DNA of 64,000 nt from an uncultured Oscillospiraceae bacterium (GCA_949295465.1 CASFKY010000059.1:1-64000), one strand, 5' to 3'. Positions 24,626 to 33,292 are shown, counted from the stretch's first letter. The notes: generated by a model from the letters alone, not told the origin. A program made the numbers and translations.

Positions 24626-25810
24626 TCAACGGTAGCAGTCGGCCAGCTTTTTGAAGGCCTCCAGGCTGCGCTCCACCTTTTCGGTGGGGATGCAGTAGGC
24701 CGCGCGGAAATGGCCCGGCACGCCGAACCCGTCGCTGGGCACCAGAAGCAGGTCAAACTCCTTGGCCTTCTCGCAGAAACGGGTGGCGTCCTCCTCCAGG
24801 GTGCGGGGGAAGAGATAGAAGGTGCCCTGGGGCCGGCAGATCTCAAAGCCCATGCCGGTGAGCTCCTTGTACAGGATGTCGGCGTTGGTCTGGTATACCG
24901 AGAGATCGCTGGTCAGGTCCAGCACCTTGCTCACCGCCAGCTGGATGATGCTGGAGGGGCAGTTGTGGCCGGTACCCCGGCTGATCTGGCCGCACATGGG
25001 CACGATCTTCTCCCAACCCTCAAAGCGGGGCGCCACCGCCACATAGCCGATCCGCTCGCCGGGCAGGCTCAGGCTCTTGGAGAAGCTGTAGCACACCAGG
25101 GTGTACTCGTAGAAGGCGGCGGGGTAGGGCTGCTGTACCCCGTGGAAGAGGATCTCCCGATAGGGCTCGTCGCTGATCAGGAAGATGGGCCGGCCCAGCT
25201 GGGCAGATTTTTTGCGCAGCACCTCGGCCAGCCGGGTGAGGGTTTCGGCGGAGTAGACCGCGCCGCTGGGATTGTTGGGGGTGTTGATGAGCAGGGCGCT
25301 CACCTTGTCGGTGAGCATCTCCTCCAGCTTGTCAAAGGGGATCTGGAAGGCCTGGGTGTCGGCGGGCACCACTTTCAGGGTCAGGCCGGCCCCCTGGGCA
25401 TAGGCGCTGTACTCAGAGAAGAAGGGGGCGAACACGATCAGCTCGTCCCCCGGCGCAGTCACCGCCCGCAGGGCATGGGCCAGCGCCCCGGCGGCGCCGC
25501 TGGTCATAAAAATACCGTCGGCGGTGTAGGGCAGCCCGAAGCGGCGGGTGAGGCTCTCGGCCACCGCCTGGCGCACCGAGGTGATGCCCAGGGTGGGGCT
25601 GTAGCCGTGGAGGGTCACCGGGTCCTCTTCCTGCAACAGGCGGATCATTTCCCGGGTAAAGGCCGGATGGGTGGGCACGCTGGGATTGCCCAGGCTGTAG
25701 TCAAAGACGTTTTCATAGCCGATCTCCTTGGCCCGCTGGGTGCCGTACTCGTTCAGGGTACGGATCACGGACTTCTGGCCCAGCATTTGCAGGTAAGTCT
25801 GGTTCAACAT
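24626..25810 (-). CDS. PLP-dependent class I/II aminotransferase (AspB-like)
   Basis: 394 residues. The PLP-lysine motif SFSKSLSLPGERIGY, the LINTPNNPSGAVY segment and the aspartate of ISDEPYREILF mark a fold-type I aminotransferase near aspartate aminotransferase. It would move amino groups between amino acids and 2-oxo acids; substrate choice is not readable. AAGGAGC precedes the ATG. A DMT-type exporter gene lies 82 bases upstream on the same strand, possibly in one operon, which would fit amino-acid or amine metabolism and export. Confidence 0.92.
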   Translation of the reverse strand: MLNQTYLQMLGQKSVIRTLNEYGTQRAKEIGYENVFDYSLGNPSVPTHPAFTREMIRLLQEEDPVTLHGYSPTLGITSVRQAVAESLTRRFGLPYTADGIFMTSGAAGALAHALRAVTAPGDELIVFAPFFSEYSAYAQGAGLTLKVVPADTQAFQIPFDKLEEMLTDKVSALLINTPNNPSGAVYSAETLTRLAEVLRKKSAQLGRPIFLISDEPYREILFHGVQQPYPAAFYEYTLVCYSFSKSLSLPGERIGYVAVAPRFEGWEKIVPMCGQISRGTGHNCPSSIIQLAVSKVLDLTSDLSVYQTNADILYKELTGMGFEICRPQGTFYLFPRTLEEDATRFCEKAKEFDLLLVPSDGFGVPGHFRAAYCIPTEKVERSLEAFKKLADCYR

Positions 25811-25892
25811 ACAGAATACGCTCCTTTACATTCAGGGCCGGAGCCGCGAAGGGGTCGGCCAAAATAGACGACAATGGCCGCGCACCGGGCAC

Positions 25893-26804
25893 TCAGGCCG
25901 CCCGGTTTTTGGCGGAAAGGGGGATGCTCTTTTGGGCTGCCGGCAGCTGAGCCAGCAGGATGGCGGCAAACATCACCCCGCAGCCGGCCAGCTCCCGCAC
26001 CGAGAGGGCCTGGCCCAGAAGCAGCCAGCCCGCCAGCACCGAAAAGACGCTCTCCAGGCACAGCAGGATGCTGGCCACGGTGGGGTCGGTGTTTTTCTGG
26101 GCAAAGGCCTGGAGGGTGTAGGCCACCCCGCTGCTCAGCACGCCCGCGTACAGGATGGGAACGGCGGCGCCCGCAATGTCCTGCCAGCGCAGGGTTTCGG
26201 TGAAGAGCATGATGGGAGTGCCAAACAAACCGCCTGTTAAAAACTGGATGCAGCTGAGCTGTACCGCGGAGAAGTGGGGGGAAAACCGATCCAGCAGCAG
26301 GATGTGGCAGGTGAAGATCAGCGCACAGACCAATGTGAGCAGATCGCCCTGGTTCAGCCCGCTCTGGCCGGGGGTCATGCACAGCAGCCACAGCCCCACG
26401 GCGGCCAGACCCACACAGCCCCACAAAAGGGCCGAGGGCCGCCGGCCGCTCAAAAGGCGGGTGAGGGGCACCAGCACCACATACAGGGCGGTGATGAAGC
26501 CGGATTTACCGGCGCTGGTGTATTGCAGCCCGTACTGCTGAAAAGCGGAGGCCGCATACAGGCACAGCCCGCACAGAATCCCGGCCCCCCACAGCGCCCG
26601 GGTGCTGCGGGGCCCGGCGGGCTTTTCAGCCCTTTTGCGCAGGGCCAGGGGCGCCAGCACCGCGGCGGCCAGATAGCAGCGCAGCCCCAAAAAGGTGAAG
26701 GGCCCCACATGGTCCATCCCCGCCACCTGGGCCACAAAGGCGACGCCCCAGATCAGGGCCGCCAGCACACAGCAGAGGCTGCCCCGCAGATGATTTTTTT
26801 TCAA
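25893..26804 (-). CDS. DMT-superfamily transporter (EamA family)
   Basis: 303 residues, ten predicted helices in two EamA repeats (RGSLCCVLAALIWGVAFVAQ... and GDLLTLVCALIFTCHILLLDRF...). EamA proteins export metabolites such as amino acids or threonine-like compounds. The start is TTG with AGAGGAAG close upstream. It precedes the aminotransferase gene on the same strand. Confidence 0.88.
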   Translation of the reverse strand: MKKNHLRGSLCCVLAALIWGVAFVAQVAGMDHVGPFTFLGLRCYLAAAVLAPLALRKRAEKPAGPRSTRALWGAGILCGLCLYAASAFQQYGLQYTSAGKSGFITALYVVLVPLTRLLSGRRPSALLWGCVGLAAVGLWLLCMTPGQSGLNQGDLLTLVCALIFTCHILLLDRFSPHFSAVQLSCIQFLTGGLFGTPIMLFTETLRWQDIAGAAVPILYAGVLSSGVAYTLQAFAQKNTDPTVASILLCLESVFSVLAGWLLLGQALSVRELAGCGVMFAAILLAQLPAAQKSIPLSAKNRAA

Positions 26805-27250
26805 ATTCTTCCTCTTTTCCCTCTATCGCACGGAGTCATTTTCCAGTATAATTCTTATATAGAATAGCATAAAAAGGCCGCCGCAACAAGAGAAGGCCCG
26901 TCGGCTGCCGTTAGGGGGCCGGCGGTGTGCCGAGAGCGGCAGCCCCTGCCGGCGCAGAAGGCCGGGCAGGGCGGCAGGGGCCAAAGGGCAGCGGACATCC
27001 GGCTTTCCCCGTGCCGAAAACAGAGGGGCCGGGGCGAGCCCGGACAGGGGCGCAGCGGCGCCGGAAAAGGGGCTGAATTTCCGACTCAAAACAGGCGGTT
27101 TCTTGATAGAGAACAAGATGTTAAGATGTGTCCGAATGTGCTTTTTAACGATAAACAGTTCTCTTTTTGACCTAATGCTCAAAAAATATCTGGGAAATTA
27201 GCAGCTTTGCCAAAGTTTGTGGCCAGAGCATGAAATCCCCTTGAAAGGGA

Positions 27251-27278
27251 TTGACATAAAACTAACAGGTGCTATAAT
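27251..27278 (+). promoter_or_regulatory. strong sigma-A promoter of hbd
   Basis: Perfect TTGACA, 16 bases, perfect TATAAT. The predicted transcript start is near 27285, about 260 bases before the hbd start codon. Confidence 0.88.
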
Positions 27279-27288
27279 ACAACCAGAC

Positions 27289-27306
27289 TCGTTAGAAAAT
27301 TAACGA
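27289..27306. promoter_or_regulatory. candidate Rex operator
   Basis: The 18-mer TCGTTAGAAAATTAACGA matches the clostridial Rex consensus TTGTTAANNNNTTAACAA at 11 of 14 defined positions and starts about four bases after the predicted transcript start. Rex is an NADH/NAD+ sensing repressor known to control butyrate-pathway genes. The dyad could instead be the first stem of the leader RNA. Confidence 0.5.
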
Positions 27307-27310
27307 GCTT

Positions 27311-27455
27311 GCCGCCCGGGCCTCCTCCGTTCGGGCGGCAGGGGCGCGGCTGTTGCCGGCAGCCCGCCCGGCCCTTTTACTCTGCTTGCCTGGCTCTGCG
27401 GCGGCGTTTGTCCCGCAGGGGCCAGGCGAGGCCGCCCCACCCCGGGCGGTTTTTC
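27311..27455 (+). promoter_or_regulatory. structured leader with internal terminator ahead of hbd
   Basis: At least four stems are visible: GCCGCCCG/CGGGCGGC (27311-27339), a GGGCG..GGCTG/CAGCC..CGCCC hairpin (27342-27369), a long stem around 27389-27427, and a terminator (CCGCCC/GGGCGG then TTTTT, ending 27454). GCCGCCCGGG at 27311-27320 could also pair with the 3' arm of that terminator, so mutually exclusive folds are possible. I recognise no known riboswitch class. Confidence 0.55.
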
Positions 27456-27543
27456 AGGACCTTTTCCGCCGGTGCAGGCGGATGAGATAGATTTCCCAGG
27501 TGTTCCCAAAACAAAAATCTGAAAGAGAAAGAGGTAAAGTGTT

Positions 27544-28386
27544 ATGAAAGTTGCAGTTGTAGGTACTGGCACCATGGGCATGGGCATTGCCCAGGTTTTC
27601 GCAACTCACGGCGACGAAGTGGCCATGTGCATTGTCACTGGCAAGGACCCCGAGAGCAAGCGCGCCCGTTTCCACAAAAATGTGCAGCACCTGGTGGACA
27701 AGGGCAAGATGACCCAGGAACGCTGTGACGAGATCTGCGGCAAGGTGAGCTTTGGCGCCATGGAGCTGGCCGCCGACGCCGACCTGGTGGTGGAGAGCGC
27801 CCTGGAAGAGATGGACGCCAAGATCGAAGTGTTCGAGAAACTGGACGTCATCTGCAAGCCCGAGACTCTGTTTACCACCAACACCTCTTCTCTGTCCATC
27901 ACCGAGATCATGAGCAACATCAAGCGGCCTCTGGTGGGCATGCACTTCTTCAACCCCGCCCCTGTGATGAAGCTGGTGGAGGTCATCCCCGGCATCCTCA
28001 CTCCCCAGGATCTGGTGGATAAGATCGTCAAGATCAGCGAGGAGATCGGCAAGGACCCCGTGGTGGTGCAGGAAGGCCCCGGCTTCGTGGTCAACCGCAT
28101 CCTGATCCCCATGATCAACGAGGGCATCACCATTTACGCCGAGGGCCTGGCTACCGTGGAAGGCGTGGACAAGGCCATGCGTCTGGGCGCCAACCATCCC
28201 ATGGGCCCCCTGGCTCTGGGCGATCTGATCGGCCTGGATGTCTGCCTGGAGATCATGAACGTGCTGTATGACGAGACCGGCGACACCAAGTATCGCCCCC
28301 ATCCTCTGCTCAAGAAGATGGTGCGCGGCGGGCTGCTGGGCCGCAAGACCGGCAAGGGCTTCTACGATTACACCAAGAAAAAGTAA
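27544..28386 (+). CDS. hbd: 3-hydroxybutyryl-CoA dehydrogenase
   Basis: 280 residues. The N-terminal Rossmann motif is [14 protein letters not shown], followed by the catalytic-histidine segment [34 protein letters not shown] and the C-terminal dimer domain. The enzyme reduces acetoacetyl-CoA to 3-hydroxybutyryl-CoA in butyrate formation. Codons are strongly biased to C/G-ending forms, as in a highly expressed gene. It stands alone, without thl, crt, bcd or etf genes beside it, behind a near-consensus promoter, a Rex-like box and a structured leader. Confidence 0.96.
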   Translation: MKVAVVGTGTMGMGIAQVFATHGDEVAMCIVTGKDPESKRARFHKNVQHLVDKGKMTQERCDEICGKVSFGAMELAADADLVVESALEEMDAKIEVFEKLDVICKPETLFTTNTSSLSITEIMSNIKRPLVGMHFFNPAPVMKLVEVIPGILTPQDLVDKIVKISEEIGKDPVVVQEGPGFVVNRILIPMINEGITIYAEGLATVEGVDKAMRLGANHPMGPLALGDLIGLDVCLEIMNVLYDETGDTKYRPHPLLKKMVRGGLLGRKTGKGFYDYTKKK

Positions 28387-28493
28387 TCTGCTGACAATTC
28401 CTTCGTGTGGGTTCGCCCGCTTTTGGCGGTGCGGGTGGGTTCCATTTCTATTTCCAGACATAAACGCGCTCAGCGATTTTTGTTTTGGACAGG

Positions 28494-28533
28494 GGAAAGG
28501 CTCCGGCTTTTGGCCGGAGCCTTTCTCCGTTTT
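28494..28533 (+). terminator. terminator of hbd
   Basis: AAAGGCTCCGGC pairs with GCCGGAGCCTTT, followed by a T-rich tract. Confidence 0.88.
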
Positions 28534-28538
28534 GAGCC

Positions 28539-28572
28539 GAAAAGGGCCGGGGTGTTTTGCACCCCGGCCCGC
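28539..28572 (-). terminator. terminator of the DUF2089 operon
   Basis: GGGCCGGGGTG, TTTTG loop, CACCCCGGCCC; on the minus strand it runs into CTTTTCGG, ten bases after the stop of the small membrane protein gene. Confidence 0.82.
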
Positions 28573-28581
28573 TGGTGTGTT

Positions 28582-28914
28582 TCACAGGTCCTGAATATTC
28601 ATTTTGTCCAGCTGTTTTTTTCGCCGGAGTTTTTCCCGGCAGCCAAAATAGATGGCCAGGAAGATCAGAGTGGGGATGTTGGACAAAAACAGGGTCATCA
28701 GCAGGCTGCCCGCAATGGACAGCACCGACTGCCCCGGCAGGGCGGCGAAGGAAAAAATCGCCAGCAGCGAATAGAGAAAGGTCAGCGCCGGCAGCACCAG
28801 CCCCGGCCAGCGGCTTTGGCGGCGGGACAAAAAGATCTGCAAGGCTATCACGCCGACCAGAAACGCCAGCAAAACCAGCAGAGAGATCAGCACGGTGAGA
28901 GTGGCCATGTACAT
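28582..28914 (-). CDS. small membrane protein of unknown function
   Basis: 110 residues with three hydrophobic helices (about 3-28, 38-60 and 65-90) and a basic C-terminal tail (REKLRRKKQ). No known family is recognised. The ATG is separated from the TGA of the DUF2089 gene by a single base, and AGGAGG lies inside that gene, so the two are co-translated. The pair resembles a small regulator with a membrane target or sensor, but that is inference only. Confidence 0.78.
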   Translation of the reverse strand: MYMATLTVLISLLVLLAFLVGVIALQIFLSRRQSRWPGLVLPALTFLYSLLAIFSFAALPGQSVLSIAGSLLMTLFLSNIPTLIFLAIYFGCREKLRRKKQLDKMNIQDL

Positions 28915-28915
28915 G

Positions 28916-29218
28916 TCAGGGTTCCTCCTTTTGGTCTTTTCGATATTCCTGGATCAGCAGCCGGGCGGTCTCCAGGCTTAGCTTGTCGTCCACCGCCAGC
29001 TGTTTGATCAGGTGGACATAGGGCTCTTCGGCCTCCTGTTCGCTCAGCTGGATTTTCTGGATCAGCCTGTCCAGACGGAGCCGGACAGTGGGGTAGCTCA
29101 CCCCATACTGGCGGGCCATCTCCTTCAGGCTGCCGGAGGCCAGGAGAAAACGCCGGATAAAGCTCAGGTCTTCTTCCTCCAGGCTGCCCAGCCACTGGGG
29201 AAGCATCGAGGGATTCAT
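28916..29218 (-). CDS. DUF2089 family helix-turn-helix protein
   Basis: 100 residues. The block LPQWLGSLEEEDLSFIRRFL...SGSLKEMARQYGVSYPTVRLRLDRLIQKI is the DUF2089 signature, with a predicted helix-turn-helix at about residues 30-55. Members are thought to be DNA-binding regulators, often next to small membrane proteins, as here. AGGAGG precedes the ATG. A 9-bp inverted repeat about 40 bases upstream could be its own operator. Confidence 0.87.
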   Translation of the reverse strand: MNPSMLPQWLGSLEEEDLSFIRRFLLASGSLKEMARQYGVSYPTVRLRLDRLIQKIQLSEQEAEEPYVHLIKQLAVDDKLSLETARLLIQEYRKDQKEEP

Positions 29219-29256
29219 AGGCTGCCCTCCTTTCTGTACTTACAGGGTAACATATG

Positions 29257-29286
29257 AATAATATTAAAGTCAATATAAATATTATT
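29257..29286. promoter_or_regulatory. candidate operator upstream of the DUF2089 gene
   Basis: AATAATATT and AATATTATT form a perfect 9-bp dyad with a 12-base spacer in an AT-rich promoter region. Autoregulation by the DUF2089 protein is plausible. Confidence 0.45.
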
Positions 29287-29310
29287 AAAAATAAAGTTTT
29301 GCTTGAGTGC

Positions 29311-29344
29311 AAAAAATAAGAGGCCGGGCAGGTGCCCGGCCTCT
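29311..29344 (-). terminator. terminator of the YjzC-like gene
   Basis: GAGGCCGGGCA pairs with TGCCCGGCCTC; on the minus strand it is followed by TTATTTTTT. Confidence 0.87.
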
Positions 29345-29365
29345 GTTCAACAGACAGGAAAGATG

Positions 29366-29545
29366 TTACTGTTTGGCCCACTTGTTGCCGCTCTCCTGTA
29401 CAGGCGGAAGACGATCTCCCCGCCCGATGCGGCAGGTGCGTGCCTGGGGAAGTTTGCCGCCCCGGGGGCCCACCTCTTGATAGGTGCCGGCGGGAACATT
29501 GTCCTGGCCGGGATTGTACAGGCTGTTGCTGCTCTGGCTTTTCAT
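29366..29545 (-). CDS. YjzC-like small protein
   Basis: 59 residues. The stretch YNPGQDNVPAGTYQEVGPRGG and the ending ESGNKWAKQ match the YjzC-like family, small soluble proteins of unknown function found in Firmicutes and often annotated with a treble-clef-like or beta fold. A strong AAGGAGG lies eight bases before the ATG, and it has its own terminator, which supports real expression. An upstream in-frame extension is not supported. Confidence 0.78.
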   Translation of the reverse strand: MKSQSSNSLYNPGQDNVPAGTYQEVGPRGGKLPQARTCRIGRGDRLPPVQESGNKWAKQ

Positions 29546-29695
29546 AAAGGTATCTCCTCCTTGTTCTTTACCGATCGGGCCGCCCGGAAGATCGGGGGCC
29601 TTTGTCCTTAGCATGCGCGCCAGCCGCGGCCCTATGCCTGGAAGATCCTGCCTTGCAAAGGCCCTTTTGTGGGGCGGGCCGGCGTTTTTGCAGGC

Positions 29696-29724
29696 TGTAC
29701 AATCGGTGGGGGTTGGGGTATAAT
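29696..29724 (+). promoter_or_regulatory. sigma-A promoter for the NhaC-type gene
   Basis: TGTACA, 17 bases, perfect TATAAT, about 70 bases before the GTG start. Confidence 0.65.
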
Positions 29725-29792
29725 CGACAGCAGAAGGCCCAATCGGGGCCTGGGTGTAAGAAAAAGGAAAAACGGAAAAGGAGAGAATCTCT

Positions 29793-31106
29793 GTGGCCCG
29801 AAATCTGACTTTGGGGCTGTTTCTGGCGGTTCTGGTGGTCTGCATCCTCACCGGGGCTCCCCTGCTGGGGGGTCTGTGCGTGGGGCTGGCCGTCTTCTGC
29901 GCCTATGCGGCCTGGCTGGGGTTTGGCCCCGGCGCTATTGGGGGGATGCTCAGGCGGGGCATCTTGAAAAGCGCCACCATCCTGTGGGTGTTTGTCTTCA
30001 TCGGCCTCATCACCGCCAGCTGGCGGATCTGCGGCACCATCCCCTTCATCCTGTACCACTCGGTGAGCTGGATCCGGCCCGGGGCCTTTGTGCTGTGCGC
30101 CTTTTTGCTGTGCAGTCTGATGTCCTTTCTCACCGGCACCTCCTTTGGCACCGCCAGCACCATGGGCTTTATCTGCATGATGCTGGGGCGGGCTGCCGGC
30201 CTGCCTGCCCCCTTGCTGGGCGGGGCCATCCTGTCCGGCGTCTTTTTCGGGGACCGATGCTCCCCCATGTCCTCCAGCGCCTTGCTGGTGGCCACCATCA
30301 CCGGCACCGATATCTATAAGAATATCGGCAACATGCTCCGCTCGGCGGCGGTGCCCTTCGGGGCGGCCTGCCTGTTCTATCTGCTGGCCGGCAGCCGGGG
30401 TGCGGGGGGTCAGATGGACTCCTCCTGTGTGGATGCCTTTGCCCGGGGCTTTTCCCTCTCCCTCTGGACGGCGGTGCCGGCTTTGCTGATTCTGGTGCTG
30501 GCCTGTTTTCGGGTCAAAGTGGTCCGCACCATGGCGGTGAGCGCGGCGGCGGCCTGCCTGGTGGCGCTGCTGGTTCAGAAAACGCCCCCGGCCCAGCTGG
30601 CCCGCACCCTGGTGCTGGGCTACGCCCCTGCCGACCCTCAGCTGGCCGATCTGCTGGCAGGGGGCGGGCTGGCCAGTATGGTGAACGTGACCTGCATCAT
30701 CATCGTCTCCTCGGCCAGCTTCGGGATCTTTGATGCCACCCATCTGCTGGACGGACTGAAGGAGCCGCTGCACCGCCTGGCGGGGAAGATCACCCCCGAA
30801 GGGGCCACGGTCCTGGCCTCGGTGCTGCTGAGCGGCCTTGCCTGCAACCAGACCCTGGCCGCCATGCTGACCCACCAGCTCTGCGGGCCGCTGTTTGAGA
30901 CAAAGGAGCGGCAGGCTCTCATGCTGGAGGACACGGTGATCCTGCTGGCGGGCCTTATCCCCTGGAGCATTGCGGGCAGCGTGCCCCTGGCCAGCATCGG
31001 GGCCCCCCTGAGCAGTATGCTGTACGGGGTGTATCTGTACTTCATCCCTCTGTGGGCCTGGGGCCGGGCGCTGTTCCGCCATGCAAAGGCCCCCCAGCGG
31101 GCCTGA
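29793..31106 (+). CDS. NhaC-family Na+/H+ antiporter-like protein
   Basis: 437 residues, about 11 hydrophobic helices. The core SFLTGTSFGTASTMG...LSGVFFGDRCSPMSSSALLVATITGTDIY is the ion-site signature of the NhaC superfamily; a second half mirrors it (GLACNQTLAAMLT). NhaC-type proteins exchange Na+ and H+, and some members carry organic anions such as malate for lactate, so the solute is not certain. It starts with GTG behind AGGAGA and lies between two terminators as a single gene. Confidence 0.88.
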   Translation: MARNLTLGLFLAVLVVCILTGAPLLGGLCVGLAVFCAYAAWLGFGPGAIGGMLRRGILKSATILWVFVFIGLITASWRICGTIPFILYHSVSWIRPGAFVLCAFLLCSLMSFLTGTSFGTASTMGFICMMLGRAAGLPAPLLGGAILSGVFFGDRCSPMSSSALLVATITGTDIYKNIGNMLRSAAVPFGAACLFYLLAGSRGAGGQMDSSCVDAFARGFSLSLWTAVPALLILVLACFRVKVVRTMAVSAAAACLVALLVQKTPPAQLARTLVLGYAPADPQLADLLAGGGLASMVNVTCIIIVSSASFGIFDATHLLDGLKEPLHRLAGKITPEGATVLASVLLSGLACNQTLAAMLTHQLCGPLFETKERQALMLEDTVILLAGLIPWSIAGSVPLASIGAPLSSMLYGVYLYFIPLWAWGRALFRHAKAPQRA

Positions 31107-31121
31107 ACCCCTGAAAATCAG

Positions 31122-31168
31122 AAAAAGAGAGCCCGCCTGGGGCAGAACGCACAGGCGGGCTCTTTTTG
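31122..31168. terminator. bidirectional terminator
   Basis: AGAGCCCGCCTG pairs with CAGGCGGGCTCT; TTTTT follows on the plus strand and CTTTTTCTG on the minus strand, between convergent genes. Confidence 0.9.
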
Positions 31169-31171
31169 CAA

Positions 31172-31966
31172 TTATTTGGCGGCTTTTTTGGCGGCCTTGA
31201 GGGCCTCGGCCTCCTGCCGGGCCTTTTCGGCGGCGGCCCGGCGCAGGGGAGCCTCCACCAGCCGGTCATAGAGGCGGCAGGTCTCCCGGCCGGCCTCGTC
31301 CAGCGGCCCCTTCACCGCAATGAGAGCCTTGGTGGGGATGCCCTGCTCGGTGAACATGGCCTCGTGCTCGGTGCGGATGTTCCAGTCCGGCTCCTGGGCG
31401 TGCAGATCCCGGGTGAGCCAGCGCACCGAAAAGCCGGCGGCCTGGAAATAGGTGAGGCTGTCCTCAAACAGGTCGCTGTTGTCGGTCTTGAAGTAGATCT
31501 CCCCCCCGTCCGCCAGAAAATCCCGGTAGAGGATCAGCTGGCGGGGATGGGTGAGCCGGTGCTTTTTGTGGGAGGCCTTCAGGTTCCAGGGATTGCAGAA
31601 GTTGATGTAAATCCGCTCCACCTGGTCCTGAGGGGAAAAGGCGTTATCGATCCGCTCGATGTCCAGGCTCATGATCATCACGTTGTCGGGGCGGCGGTGG
31701 GCGGCGGCATATTGCTTGTCGATGTTCCGCTTGGCCAGGATCAGCACCTTGTCGGTGATGTCGATGCCCAGATAGTTGATCTCGGGGTGGGCCACTGCCA
31801 GCCGGGAGAGAAACCCTCCCTTGCCGCAGCCCAGTTCCAGGTGCATGGGCTGCTGTGGCCGGGCAAACAGGCTCTTCCAGCGGCCCTTGTTTTCCAGGGG
31901 AGTGTGGGCGTGAAAATCGCAGGCCAGCAGTTCCGGCCGGGCGTAGGGTTTAAAGCGCATTCTCAT
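31172..31966 (-). CDS. trmB: tRNA (guanine46-N7)-methyltransferase
   Basis: 264 residues. SAM-binding LELGCGKGGFL, the IYINFCNPWNLKASHKKHRL catalytic segment and IYFKTDN are the TrmB landmarks. The enzyme makes m7G46 in the variable loop of tRNAs. The C-terminal 35 residues are an Ala/Lys-rich helical extension beyond the usual length of about 215. ATG at 31966 has AGAGGA nine bases upstream; a TTG two codons earlier is also possible. It follows the alaX gene by 26 bases, a tRNA-quality pair. Confidence 0.93.
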   Translation of the reverse strand: MRMRFKPYARPELLACDFHAHTPLENKGRWKSLFARPQQPMHLELGCGKGGFLSRLAVAHPEINYLGIDITDKVLILAKRNIDKQYAAAHRRPDNVMIMSLDIERIDNAFSPQDQVERIYINFCNPWNLKASHKKHRLTHPRQLILYRDFLADGGEIYFKTDNSDLFEDSLTYFQAAGFSVRWLTRDLHAQEPDWNIRTEHEAMFTEQGIPTKALIAVKGPLDEAGRETCRLYDRLVEAPLRRAAAEKARQEAEALKAAKKAAK

Positions 31967-31992
31967 GGGCAAGATTCCTCTCTGTGGTGAAC

Positions 31993-33162
31993 TCAGACGG
32001 TCTCAAAAAAGGCGCGGACCTTCTCAAAATCGGTCTCGGCAATACTGCCCTGCACCAGCACCGGCTTGCCGCCGCCCCGGCCGCTGAGGGCCTCGTTCAG
32101 GGCCTTGCCCAGGGGGCGCACATCCTGGCCGGCCCAGGCCAGGGCATAGGCCAGGCCGCTGCCGCCGGCGCTGAATACCGCACAGGGGGCGTCGGTCTTT
32201 TCGCTGAGGGCCAGGCAGAGCCGGCGCAGGCTGTCGGGGCTGAGGCCCTCGGCCAGCAGCACCTGCTTTTGGCCCGGCTGCACCTCCTTGGCCAGGGCCT
32301 CAAACCAGTGGGTCTCGGCCAGGGCGCACCGCTGCTTCTGGGCGGCCAGCTCTTCGCCCTGCCGCTGGACAGCCTGGGCCACCTGGCCTGGTTTGGCGCT
32401 GAGCAGGGCGCTGATCTGGCTTACCTGATCGTGGTCGTGGGCCAGCACCTTCCAGGCGCGGCCCCCGCAGGCCAGGGACAGCCGGGTGCCGCCCTTGTAC
32501 TTTTCGGCGCTGAGGATCTTGATGATGCCCACCTGGCCGGTACGGGCCAGATGGGTGCCGCAGCAGGCGCAGACATCCGCGCCCGGGATCACCACGATCC
32601 GCACCTGGCCTTCCAGCTCCTTTTTGCTGCGGTAGGTCATGGCGGCCAGCTCCTGGTCGGTGGGGTAGAGCACCTGCAGGGGGGTGTCGGCACGAATAGC
32701 CGCGTTGGCGGCATCCTCGGCGGCGGCCAGCTGTTCGGCGCTCAGCTCCAGGTTGGCGTCCAGCCGCACGTTGTCGGCGCTGATGCCAAAGCCCACATTC
32801 TCCACCCCGTACAGGCTGTGGAGAATGCCGCTGAGGATGTGCTCGCCGGTGTGCTGCTCCATGTGGTCGATCCGGCGGGCCCTGTCCACCTGGCCCTGCA
32901 CCTCCTGGCCCGGGGTGAGGGGGGCGTCGGTGCGGTGGTAGATCACCCCGTCCCGGATGTGCGCGTCCAGCACATGGGCATCCCCCAGAAGGCCGGTGTC
33001 GGCGGGCTGGCCGCCGCCCTCCGGGAAAAAGGCGGTGCGGTCCAGCACCGTGAGCCAGCCCTTTTTGTCGGGCTGGCAGTCCAGCACATGGCCGGTAAAT
33101 TCAAAGCAGAAGGATTCGTTTTCGTAGATACGCTCGGTAGGCTGCAAACTGATACACTCCAT
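31993..33162 (-). CDS. alaX: AlaX-type alanyl-tRNA editing protein (long form, DHHA1)
   Basis: 389 residues. The editing-domain zinc ligands are HTGEH (about residue 103) and CACCGTHLARTG (about 199-210). The N-terminal RTAFFPEGGGQPADTG is shared with AlaRS editing domains, and a C-terminal DHHA1 domain ends with GRGGGKPVLVQGS. It hydrolyses Ser-tRNA(Ala) in trans. The ribosome binding site is weak. It is first in a two-gene operon with trmB. Confidence 0.92.
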   Translation of the reverse strand: MECISLQPTERIYENESFCFEFTGHVLDCQPDKKGWLTVLDRTAFFPEGGGQPADTGLLGDAHVLDAHIRDGVIYHRTDAPLTPGQEVQGQVDRARRIDHMEQHTGEHILSGILHSLYGVENVGFGISADNVRLDANLELSAEQLAAAEDAANAAIRADTPLQVLYPTDQELAAMTYRSKKELEGQVRIVVIPGADVCACCGTHLARTGQVGIIKILSAEKYKGGTRLSLACGGRAWKVLAHDHDQVSQISALLSAKPGQVAQAVQRQGEELAAQKQRCALAETHWFEALAKEVQPGQKQVLLAEGLSPDSLRRLCLALSEKTDAPCAVFSAGGSGLAYALAWAGQDVRPLGKALNEALSGRGGGKPVLVQGSIAETDFEKVRAFFETV

Positions 33163-33292
33163 TTCAAAACCGCCGGGGGCGGAAAATTCGCGGGAAAAGG
33201 CCGGCCCGGCCAGGAGGGCGGAGCCTGCTTTTTTATTGTACCATATTTGCGGCCCGGTTTCACCGCCCGGGGCCTCAAAACCGCCCCTTTGC

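Larger units (their letters stand above)
26805..27543. other. 739-base gap with the hbd promoter and structured leader
   Basis: The first 280 bases (26870-27080) are very GC-rich and full of inverted repeats with no recognised gene. Then comes an AT-rich stretch (27090-27250), the hbd promoter, a Rex-like box and a leader of about 260 bases with an internal terminator. No reading frame here has a convincing ribosome binding site. Confidence 0.55.

Noticed and set aside
29318..29345. Terminator hairpins as a dispersed repeat family
   Set aside because: Many perfect GC-rich stems occur in the window, but their sequences differ and most have T runs at gene ends, so they are ordinary terminators.
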